Shown here: one piece after another, positions 1 through 5,524 of the stretch
Numbering within the stretch: the stretch's first letter is position 1
Layout of the letters: the number at the start of each line of letters is the position of its first letter
Source: Acidobacteriota bacterium
GTDB lineage: Bacteria; Acidobacteriota; Terriglobia; UBA7540
Direction: 5' to 3'
Assembly: GCA_003165615.1 (NCBI GenBank)
Contig: PLWR01000127.1
Location: forward strand, 1 to 5,524
DNA: 5,524 nt
Position numbers and translations under genes: made by a program
Notes under the pieces: model-generated
Databases searched by the model: none
What the model was told of the DNA's origin: nothing
What the model saw: the letters and a program-made list of their open reading frames with translations, nothing else

Positions 1-371
1 GGCGTCGGGGTTCAGGATGACAGGTCCGCAAAATGTTGCCCAACCCTTTTTTATCCTCGGTCCCTCTGCGGGATGAGGCAAGTAAGTTATTGCCCTTAAT
101 AGGATTTCCCCGGCCCATTGTCAAATTTCGGTTACGCGGTCTTTAGCGCTGAGCACCTAAAAAATGCACTTCGGGTTTGATTTTCAGCAATTCGAGCCAT
201 GCTAGTTGTCTGTTTTCATTCCATCCCTTACCCTTAAGCCCTCTCGTACGGACGGCTTAGGTCGGCATGCTTCGAGATTCGGCATTTGGACCCCGAAAGA
301 TCCTTAATCCGGGATAACGTGATTCAGGGAGAAGAAGTCGTAAAATTTCCGAGCGAAGTTGGGAAGAAACC
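1..371. other. Upstream intergenic region, no gene recognised
   Basis: This stretch contains stops in all three forward frames and no reading frame that resembles a known protein. Its base composition is lower in G+C than the genes to the right (one sampled line is about 45% against about 63% in a sampled line of the large gene), which fits non-coding leader DNA. A T6 run lies at about 47-52, but no strong stem precedes it, so I do not call a terminator. The first 76 to 99 bases stay open in two forward frames, so the tail of a gene beginning to the left cannot be excluded. A weak stem-loop (233-261) and very short open frames at 164-205 and 267-317 are the only other structures noted. Confidence 0.6.
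233..261 (+). promoter_or_regulatory. Possible leader stem-loop upstream of the radical SAM gene
   Basis: Bases 233-240 (CTTAAGCC) can pair with 254-261 (GGCTTAGG), giving an 8-pair stem with one G-T wobble and a 13-base loop. It ends 110 bases before the radical SAM start codon. There is no T-run after it, so it does not look like an intrinsic terminator. The AGG at 259-261 in its right arm is five bases ahead of an ATG at 267 that opens a 16-codon frame. A stem of this size can occur by chance, and I know of no matching RNA family. Confidence 0.2.
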
Positions 372-1397
372 ATGAACCTTGCCCTGCGGCGGAAACTCAG
401 ATTCGTCAACACGCGCCTGCGAGAATGGCGCATGATTGCCAAAGGGCTTGCCTCCAGGCGCCATCCGGTTTTGGCGCACGTGATTCCCATCCGCCGGTGC
501 AATCTTTCCTGCACTTACTGCAACGAGTTTGATAATTTCTCCCAGCCTGTGGCGCTGGAGGAGATGTTCCACCGCGTCGATCGCCTCGCGGCGCTCGGCA
601 CCACGATCATCACTATCAGCGGTGGCGAACCGCTATTGCATCCGCACCTGGAGGAAATCGTCTGGCGCATCAGGCGGCACGGCATTCTGGCAGGCATGAT
701 TACCAACGGCTACCTGCTGACCCCGCAACGCATCGAGCACCTGAACCGCGCGGGCCTGGACCACCTGCAGATTTCCATCGACAACGTGCAGCCTGACGAT
801 GTTTCCAAGAAAAGCCTGAAGGTGCTGGATCGCAAACTTCAGATGCTCGCGCAATATGCGATTTTCCAGGTGAACATCAACTCGGTGTTGGGCAGCCCGG
901 TAAAGAATCCTGATGATGCGCTGGTGGTGGCGCGTCGCGCCCTGGAACTGGGCTTCACCAGCACGGTCGGCATCCTGCACGATCACGACGGCCAGCTTCA
1001 GCCCCTGGGGCAGCATCAACAGGATCTGTTCGCGCGGATCATGCAGATGGGCAAGCGATCTTACGCGCGCTTCAATCAGTTTCAGAAAAACATTTCGCAA
1101 GGCGTCGCGAGTGACTGGCGATGCCGCGCGGGCAGCCGTTACCTCTATGTTTGTGAAGATGGACTGGTGCACTATTGCTCGCAGCAACGCGGTTTTCCGG
1201 CCATCCCCCTGGCGAAGTACACGCCGGAGCATCTTGCCCACGAGTACCACACCCAAAAAACCTGTGCCCCGCATTGCACCATTTCCTGCGTGCAGCAAGT
1301 CGGCATACTCGATAACTGGCGCTCGCCCCAAACCCGTCCCGCATTTGTTCCCGTCGAAAATCTGCTTCCATTCCCCAACACATTGAGCGAAGGCTGA
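372..1397 (+). CDS. Radical SAM protein with C-terminal SPASM-like cysteine cluster
   Basis: This is a 341-residue cytoplasmic iron-sulfur enzyme of the radical SAM superfamily, which cleaves S-adenosylmethionine to start radical chemistry. The signature CxxxCxxC is at Cys43, Cys47 and Cys50 (RRCNLSCTYC), with the SAM-binding GGEP motif at 84-87 and the strands MITNGYLL and LQISID following in the order expected for the partial TIM barrel. The C-terminal third carries Cys251, 261, 269, 298, 302 and 306; the CRAG...CEDGLVHYC and CxxxCxxxC spacing suggests a SPASM/twitch-like region binding an auxiliary cluster. The ATG at 372 is the first start after an in-frame stop at 315-317, and GGGAAG at 361-366 is a fair ribosome site. 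No RiPP precursor, quinone or cobalamin partner gene is beside it, so the substrate is unknown. The family call is firm; the reaction is not assignable. The next gene on the same strand begins 175 bases later. Confidence 0.93.
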   Translation: MNLALRRKLRFVNTRLREWRMIAKGLASRRHPVLAHVIPIRRCNLSCTYCNEFDNFSQPVALEEMFHRVDRLAALGTTIITISGGEPLLHPHLEEIVWRIRRHGILAGMITNGYLLTPQRIEHLNRAGLDHLQISIDNVQPDDVSKKSLKVLDRKLQMLAQYAIFQVNINSVLGSPVKNPDDALVVARRALELGFTSTVGILHDHDGQLQPLGQHQQDLFARIMQMGKRSYARFNQFQKNISQGVASDWRCRAGSRYLYVCEDGLVHYCSQQRGFPAIPLAKYTPEHLAHEYHTQKTCAPHCTISCVQQVGILDNWRSPQTRPAFVPVENLLPFPNTLSEG

Positions 1398-1439
1398 AGG
1401 CGGTACCGGCACACCCCATGCGGTCGTTGAGGAAAGGGG

Positions 1440-1448
1440 TGGTATAGT
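1440..1448 (+). promoter_or_regulatory. Possible extended -10 promoter for the large secreted protein gene
   Basis: TGGTATAGT matches the extended -10 pattern TGnTATAAT except for one base. No recognisable -35 hexamer sits 16-18 bases upstream, which is tolerable for extended -10 promoters. It lies about 125 bases before the ATG at 1573 and inside the only gap between the two forward genes, so it would let the second gene be transcribed independently. A weak 6-pair stem (1412-1417 with 1436-1441) overlaps it. The consensus is that of a housekeeping sigma-70 factor, and promoters in this lineage may differ. Confidence 0.3.
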
Positions 1449-1572
1449 TTGGTTCCAGCAACGCCGGCCTTTGACCGCCAGCCGCTTGATTGAAGGCGCT
1501 TGGGCACGTACCTGGCGCTGCCACGGCAAAGCGCAGCTCGGCCGGAAATTCCATTGGCGAAATGGATCCACG

Positions 1573-4500
1573 ATGTCCAAAACCTCCCGTCGCGAATTCT
1601 TGAGCAGCAGTAGCTCGCTGTTGGTGGTTCCATTTCTCGCGGAGCAAACCGCAGCCCAGCAAGCGGATTCAATCAGTCCGCCCCCCATGCCCGTTGAGCC
1701 CGCATGGCGCGAGCCGGGGCAGACGAAAGACGCCGCCTATCTTCGCACCGCGGCCTTGCGCTACTCCGCCGAGGGCCGTGAGATTGTGGGGCGCAACCGG
1801 ACGTGTTTCAACAACCGGCCGCTCTATTGCCTCCCCAACACGGAGGGTGTGGTGCTGGCGGGCGACCGGCCGTTCGTGCGTTTGCTCGCCAAGCCCTACG
1901 TTCTCGGCGGATTCAGCGCGGCGATTGTGCGTGAGGGCGCGGGAAATTGGTTCCACGAATATTCCGAGGTCGAATCCCGCTATCGATGCGGGCACATGAC
2001 CTGGCGGATCAGCGATGAGGCGTTGCCGGGCGTTAGCGTAACCCTCGAGGTGGTGCCGCTGGTTGACGCAGCAGGATTTGCCTTGCGGTTCGCGGCCCAG
2101 GGATTACGCGTGGGCGACAAGCTGATTTGGGCGTTCGGTGGCGCCCGCTTTGAAGGCGACGTGCGCACGAAGTGGGACCCGATCATGCATGGGAATCCCA
2201 AGACGCTTAAGTTGGGCGACCCGCGCAAGCCGGAAATGAACCTGGGAATCGATCCGGAGCGGTGCAACGGCAACCGAATAATTGTCGAAGGTCAGGTATT
2301 CCGTAATTTCCCGACGGCCGATGCGCCGCAAGTCGCCGTGGGGAAATCGGGGCGCGAAGGAGTGTTGCACACGGCGCAGGCATCAGCCCAAGCCCGCCCG
2401 ATGCGCTTATTCGAAACCACCGGACGAGAGTTGCCGATAACGTGTGGCCTTATCGACCTGCGAGCGGGCGAGGACCAGATTTTCTGGGCCGTGCAGTCGG
2501 CGCCCGCCGAGGCAGCCATCAGCACGCTGCCCGTTGCCGCGCCGGAAAAGGCCTTTCAAGTTGGAATCGATTACTTGCAGACGGTGGAGCGCGTCGAGGT
2601 TGATACCCCTGACCCTCGCCTGAACGCCGCCGTTGCTGCCGTGTGCCACACGATTGACGCCAGTTGCACTCGCAATCCCTATATTTTTCGCCATGGGTGC
2701 ATGGCCTTTTCCATTCCCTTTCTCGGCTGGCGGGTCATTAGCGGGGCGACGGCCCTGGGTTGGCACGAGCGGGTGAAAGGTGATGCGGCCTATTACGCCG
2801 CCTTGCAGGTGACGGATGGCGGCGGCCGCAGTCAAGCCCAGCCAGACCCCCAAAGGCGTCTTTGTGTTCAGGGTCCCGAGTCGCGCTTTTACGGCCGCGG
2901 CCACATCCCGCGTGACACTCACATGTACAACACGCAGACGCAGTTTTTCGACCAGCTTATTCGCGACTGGCGTTCGACGGCGGATGCGGAAATGGAGAAG
3001 CTCCTGCGCCCGGCGCTGGAACTGCATTTGCAATGGGCCAGGGAGTGCTTCGATCCGGACGATGATGGGCTCTACGAGAGCTACATCAACACCTTGCCCA
3101 CGGATTCCGTTTGGTACAACGGCGGCGGTAGCGTGGAGGAGTCGGCTTACGCCTACTATGGCCACCATGCCGCATTGGACATGGCTCGACGTGCCGGGGA
3201 CGCGAAAGCGATAGCGCAACATCTGCAGCGTATGGTGAAAATCCGCAAGGCGCTCGCGGAAAAACTTTGGCTCGAAGATCGCGGCCACTACGGCCTCTAC
3301 ATTGAGCAGGGAGGGCACGGCCGCGTGCATTCCGACGCCTGGTTCTACAGCCAGTTCCTGCCTATCGACGCCGGGATGGTGGGATCCCTTCAAGCGGTGC
3401 AGGCGCTTTACTACACCGAATGGGCACTGGAACGCATCCGCCTGCCATTTGGCGGCGAGGTTTGCCAGCCTTCCAACTGGGTTCCGTGGAAGTGGTCCGT
3501 GCGCGACATGTTCGGCGGTGATTTGTGCGCCCTGGCCCTGGCCTATTTTCAGACGGGGCTGGCGGATGAGGGGTGGGAACTGTTGCTGGGGGCCACACTG
3601 GAGAGCGCCTATGCCAGTTCGGTGCCCGGTGGATTCAGTCAGGTGGGCGCGGCCACTGACTTTGCTGACAGCACCCACATGTTCGCGCGGACCGTGGTGG
3701 AAGGGCTCTTCGGCTATGACCCGGACTATCCTCACGGGCGGGTGCGGATGCGCCCGGCGTTTCCCTCCGCGTGGCCCAAGGCGTCGGTGCGCACGCCGGA
3801 CTTCACCTTTGATTACCACCAGGAGGACGACGCGGATCACTATCGGCTGACGCTCGCGCAAGCGGCGGAGGTGGATTTTCGCTTGCCCATCCGCGCTGAG
3901 CACGTGCGGCGCGTCTCGCTGAATGGCCAGGAGACACCGTGGCACGCCGCAGAGGGCTTCGGCTGCACCTTGGTGATTGTTTCCACCGGGAAGTTGGCCG
4001 TTGCGGACGTGTCGATCGAACTCGCAGGCCGCATGCCGCACACAGCGCCCGTGGCGGTGACAGGGAAGGTCGGTGAGCAAGTCTGTTTGGAGGCCGTCCG
4101 GGGCAAGGTGCTGCGCTGGCAGGACCTGCATGACGTGGTCGAGTCCTCCCGGGCAGAGGGTGCAACGCTCGAAGGGACACTCGCGAACAAGCCGGGACAC
4201 CACATGGTTTGGGCCAGGGTTGATGTAGGAGACCTGCCGCAGGTGCAGATGTTCAAGTTGCATATCACCGATCCAGAAGGCGAGGCCAAGCGCGCGGCCC
4301 AGTCCCCGCGCGAGGCGCCCCAGACCGCGCGCTGGGCGTGCCTCGACCTTGCGCCGCACTACAACGGCGACATTAGGACGATCTTCCAGCAGCAATATCT
4401 TTCGCCCCGTCCGCAAACGTGCTCCGTGCGGCTGGGAGTGGATGGCTACTCGGCCTGGACATTCCCCTTCTGGAAAGAACCGGTCCCGGCCATCGACTTG

Positions 4501-5001
4501 GATCATCTCAATCAACTCAGCGACGGTCACGGCCGCATCATGACGCTGCAGAACGTGCCCTTCCGCCGGTTCGCTGGCGACAGGAATATTGCCTTCACAT
4601 CATTGTGGGACAATTGGCCGCGCTCCGTGACCGTGCCGGTGAATCAGGCGGCGGAAATGGCCTGGGTGCTGGTGTGCGGGTCAACGTTCCCCATGCAGAC
4701 GCGCATTGCCAATGCGGAAATCCGCTTTCGCTACGCCGACGGCGAGGAGGAGAAAATTGAGCTTACCCCGCCCGAGAATTTTTGGACCCTCTGTCCATGG
4801 GGTGGCGAGGATTACAACTATGAGTTGGATACCTACTGCCTACCCAAGCAGCCGCCCCCCACAGTGCAATTGGGCACGAACTGTCGCGCCATGGTGCTGT
4901 CATGGAAACTGCGGCCCGGCGTTGACTTGAAAGAAGTGACCCTCGAAACCCTGTCGCAGGACGTGGTGATTGGCCTGATGGGGGTTAGCTTGATGAGGTA
5001 G
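1573..5001 (+). CDS. Tat-exported DUF4450-like six-hairpin glycosidase-family protein
   Basis: A 1142-residue exported protein, probably a polysaccharide-acting enzyme. The ATG at 1573 is preferred over a TTG at 1471 in the same frame because it places a twin-arginine leader (SRREFL, 5-10), a short hydrophobic stretch and a TAA|QQ cleavage-like site (about 28) at the N terminus; its ribosome site is weak. Residues about 60-340 are a beta-rich region beginning AEGREIVGRNRTCFNNRPLY, which resembles DUF4450. Residues about 345-735 resemble an (alpha/alpha)6 toroid as in GH78- or GH95-type enzymes: DPDDDGLYESY (495-503), WYNGGGSVEESAYAYYG (514-530), a TEWALER helix and PGGFSQVG. Asp511 and Glu522/Glu523 are candidate catalytic acids, by position only. 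A beta segment (736-818), an Ig-like segment (about 823-900) and a C-terminal beta module (about 915-1142, with MQTRIANAEI, YADGEEE and PPENFWTLCPW) follow. The fold is likely; the family number and substrate are not determined. DUF4450 is assigned from memory of the motif pattern. Confidence 0.85.
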   Translation: MSKTSRREFLSSSSSLLVVPFLAEQTAAQQADSISPPPMPVEPAWREPGQTKDAAYLRTAALRYSAEGREIVGRNRTCFNNRPLYCLPNTEGVVLAGDRPFVRLLAKPYVLGGFSAAIVREGAGNWFHEYSEVESRYRCGHMTWRISDEALPGVSVTLEVVPLVDAAGFALRFAAQGLRVGDKLIWAFGGARFEGDVRTKWDPIMHGNPKTLKLGDPRKPEMNLGIDPERCNGNRIIVEGQVFRNFPTADAPQVAVGKSGREGVLHTAQASAQARPMRLFETTGRELPITCGLIDLRAGEDQIFWAVQSAPAEAAISTLPVAAPEKAFQVGIDYLQTVERVEVDTPDPRLNAAVAAVCHTIDASCTRNPYIFRHGCMAFSIPFLGWRVISGATALGWHERVKGDAAYYAALQVTDGGGRSQAQPDPQRRLCVQGPESRFYGRGHIPRDTHMYNTQTQFFDQLIRDWRSTADAEMEKLLRPALELHLQWARECFDPDDDGLYESYINTLPTDSVWYNGGGSVEESAYAYYGHHAALDMARRAGDAKAIAQHLQRMVKIRKALAEKLWLEDRGHYGLYIEQGGHGRVHSDAWFYSQFLPIDAGMVGSLQAVQALYYTEWALERIRLPFGGEVCQPSNWVPWKWSVRDMFGGDLCALALAYFQTGLADEGWELLLGATLESAYASSVPGGFSQVGAATDFADSTHMFARTVVEGLFGYDPDYPHGRVRMRPAFPSAWPKASVRTPDFTFDYHQEDDADHYRLTLAQAAEVDFRLPIRAEHVRRVSLNGQETPWHAAEGFGCTLVIVSTGKLAVADVSIELAGRMPHTAPVAVTGKVGEQVCLEAVRGKVLRWQDLHDVVESSRAEGATLEGTLANKPGHHMVWARVDVGDLPQVQMFKLHITDPEGEAKRAAQSPREAPQTARWACLDLAPHYNGDIRTIFQQQYLSPRPQTCSVRLGVDGYSAWTFPFWKEPVPAIDLDHLNQLSDGHGRIMTLQNVPFRRFAGDRNIAFTSLWDNWPRSVTVPVNQAAEMAWVLVCGSTFPMQTRIANAEIRFRYADGEEEKIELTPPENFWTLCPWGGEDYNYELDTYCLPKQPPPTVQLGTNCRAMVLSWKLRPGVDLKEVTLETLSQDVVIGLMGVSLMR

Positions 5002-5022
5002 GGGCACCCCTCGTGGGTGCCC
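5002..5022 (+). repeat. Palindrome 1, adjoining the stop codon
   Basis: GGGCACCC (5002-5009) pairs perfectly with GGGTGCCC (5015-5022) around the loop CTCGT. It starts on the base right after the TAG stop (4999-5001) of the large gene, so the mRNA would carry a strong 8-pair stem directly at its 3' boundary. It is the inverted relative of palindrome 3. Confidence 0.8.
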
Positions 5023-5026
5023 AAAG

Positions 5027-5043
5027 GGGGCCGACTCGGCCCC
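5027..5043 (+). repeat. Palindrome 2
   Basis: GGGGCC (5027-5032) pairs with GGCCCC (5038-5043) around GACTC; one more G-C pair can close the loop to three bases. It lies four bases after palindrome 1 and is similarly GC-rich, but its sequence is not obviously derived from its neighbours. Confidence 0.7.
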
Positions 5044-5047
5044 GGGG

Positions 5048-5070
5048 AGGGCAGGCACGAGGCCTGCCCT
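5048..5070 (-). repeat. Palindrome 3, inverted copy of palindrome 1
   Basis: AGGGCAGGC (5048-5056) pairs with GCCTGCCCT (5062-5070) around ACGAG. Read on the minus strand the core has the same GGGCA..C-CTCGT-G..TGCCC frame as palindrome 1. It differs only at two bases in each arm, and those differences are complementary, so pairing is kept. Confidence 0.8.
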
Positions 5071-5112
5071 TGCTGCCCACTATTGAAATTTGAGAGAGAA
5101 TATTGGATAGAT

Positions 5113-5134
5113 GGCGGGGTAAACCCGCCGCTAC
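5113..5134 (-). repeat. Palindrome 4 with CGCTAC flank
   Basis: GGCGGG (5113-5118) pairs with CCCGCC (5124-5129) around GTAAA. CGCTAC (5129-5134) follows directly, sharing one base with the stem. On the minus strand the unit reads GTAGC, then the hairpin, an organisation shared with palindrome 5. Confidence 0.7.
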
Positions 5135-5147
5135 GTCGCGCCTGGGC

Positions 5148-5167
5148 CGGCAAGATGCCGACGCTAC
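5148..5167 (-). repeat. Palindrome 5 with CGCTAC flank
   Basis: CGGC (5148-5151) pairs with GCCG (5157-5160) around AAGAT; a fifth A-T pair is possible with a 3-base loop. After one base comes CGCTAC (5162-5167), the same flank as in palindrome 4. The stem is short, so the shared flank is the main reason to list it. Confidence 0.55.
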
Positions 5168-5186
5168 ATCAAGCACATTCAACGTT

Positions 5187-5524
5187 TCAAGCTGAGCCTG
5201 CCACTCTTTCCGTGATGTACTGCATCCGGTCCCACTCGCAATCCGCCGTCACCATATCGCTGACGCCGAGGATGAAATGGCTTTGATGGCTGTAGCGTTT
5301 GACGGTCTCATCAAGGGAGCGGCGGAACTCGTCCTCCGGGGTGCTGGTGGCGCAAAGCAAGGTGGAGGGAATCCCGCCCCAAATCGTGACGTGCTCGCCG
5401 AAGTTGGTGCGAATCTCTTCCAACCGGCATCGGGTCATGGGGTAGGGGCACACGGAATCCGCAATGTCGAATCCGGCGCGCCTATACAGGGGGAAGAGCT
5501 TCTGGTTCTCGCCGTCGGTGTGGG
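5187..5524 (-). CDS. Uroporphyrinogen-decarboxylase-fold protein (partial, C-terminal part)
   Basis: The minus-strand frame is open from the window edge to a TGA at 5187-5189 and gives 111 residues, the C-terminal third of a protein whose start lies to the right. A GTG at 5451-5453 is not the true start, because recognisable family sequence continues upstream of it (HTDGENQ, then LYRRAGFDIADSVCPYPMT). The rest follows the URO-D fold: IWGGIPS, a helix with EFRRSLDETVKRY, then FILGVSDMV and WDRMQYITERV. In true heme-pathway UroD the strand before the last helix carries a GHG motif; here it reads GVSDMV, so this is more likely one of the diverged members, related to MtaA/CmuA-type corrinoid methyltransferases, that are numerous in some environmental bacteria. 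Substrate unknown. It converges on the large gene, with 185 bases between the stops. Confidence 0.82.
   Translation of the reverse strand, partial: HTDGENQKLFPLYRRAGFDIADSVCPYPMTRCRLEEIRTNFGEHVTIWGGIPSTLLCATSTPEDEFRRSLDETVKRYSHQSHFILGVSDMVTADCEWDRMQYITERVAGSA

Larger units (their letters stand above)
5002..5167. repeat. Cluster of five short palindromes between convergent genes
   Basis: The space between the stop codons of the large secreted protein and the URO-D-like gene is filled largely by five GC-rich inverted repeats, at 5002-5022, 5027-5043, 5048-5070, 5113-5129 and 5148-5160. Each can be drawn with a 5-base centre. An A+T-rich spacer at about 5080-5112 separates the first three from the last two. 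The arrangement resembles REP-like intergenic palindromes, which favour gene 3' ends. No stem is followed by a T-run, so classical intrinsic termination is not evident, although transcripts from either side would end in strong stems. Whether the elements recur elsewhere in the genome cannot be seen here. Confidence 0.75.

Noticed and set aside
118..146. A sigma-70-like promoter, TTGTCA with 17 bases to CTTTAG.
   Set aside because: The -10 match is poor and the site is over 220 bases from the start codon, so the pair is not distinguishable from chance.
164..205. A 13-codon open frame (MHFGFDFQQFEPC) as a peptide precursor for the radical SAM enzyme.
   Set aside because: It has no ribosome site, no leader-core pattern and is too short to distinguish from chance.
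262..285. A direct repeat of TCGGCAT (262-268 and 279-285) as an operator.
   Set aside because: Two 7-base matches are weak evidence, and the sites lack symmetry typical of a regulator box.
1418..1447. A 9-codon open frame (MRSLRKGVV) in the gap between the two forward genes.
   Set aside because: It lacks a ribosome site and overlaps the likely promoter; length is within chance expectation.
1412..1450. A terminator after the radical SAM gene, from the CACCCC/GGGGTG stem.
   Set aside because: Six pairs with an 18-base loop and only three T residues after it is too weak to call.
1471..1572. A TTG start that would add 34 residues to the large gene.
   Set aside because: The extension would bury the twin-arginine leader, which must be at the N terminus; the ATG at 1573 is the better start.
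633..1688. A 351-codon minus-strand open frame overlapping the radical SAM gene and the start of the large gene.
   Set aside because: The plus strand carries clear radical SAM motifs throughout; the minus frame shows no domain-like pattern and spans an intergenic gap.
2407..4530. A 707-codon open frame on the minus strand inside the large secreted-protein gene.
   Set aside because: It lies wholly opposite a well-supported gene. Its translation is rich in Arg, His, Pro and Gly without recognisable motifs, as expected from antisense of GC-rich, codon-biased DNA.
5017..5286. An 89-codon plus-strand open frame after the large gene.
   Set aside because: It consists mostly of translated palindromic repeats (the AGKMPTL portion comes from palindrome 5) and then overlaps the URO-D-like gene on the other strand.

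Overview
This is a GC-rich bacterial window with two complete genes and one gene that runs off the right edge. Sampled coding lines are around 60% GC; the first 371 bases are visibly richer in A+T. No rRNA, tRNA, transposase, phage gene or CRISPR array is visible. Three things together suggest a PVC-type bacterium, most likely a Verrucomicrobiota relative: a large secreted glycosidase-like protein with a twin-arginine (SRREFL) leader, a URO-D-fold protein of the diverged methyltransferase-like kind, and an intergenic run of short GC-rich palindromes. This placement is an inference from gene types, not from a marker gene.

Layout, left to right. Bases 1-371 hold no convincing gene, only weak leader-type structures. 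Bases 372-1397 (+) encode a 341-residue radical SAM protein with a CxxxCxxC cluster motif and six further cysteines near the C terminus. A 175-base gap follows, with one plausible extended -10 promoter. Bases 1573-5001 (+) encode a 1142-residue exported protein: a Tat leader, an N-terminal DUF4450-like beta region, an (alpha/alpha)6 six-hairpin glycosidase-like core, and C-terminal beta modules. Bases 5002-5167 contain five consecutive small palindromes, lying between two convergent genes. Bases 5187-5524 (-) are the C-terminal 111 residues of a uroporphyrinogen-decarboxylase-fold protein whose 5' part lies outside the window.

How the parts fit. The large protein is probably an exported enzyme acting on a plant- or algal-type polysaccharide, judging by fold. 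Its substrate cannot be read from the sequence. The radical SAM gene is upstream on the same strand, but the gap and the possible promoter argue against a tight operon, and I see no direct functional link. The URO-D-like gene is convergent and separately transcribed.

No clear new multi-gene system is visible. The most distinctive signal is the palindrome cluster. Two of its members are inverted copies of one 21-base element that differ only by paired, stem-preserving changes, and two others carry the same GTAGCG/CGCTAC flank. This looks like a dispersed, structure-selected intergenic repeat family.
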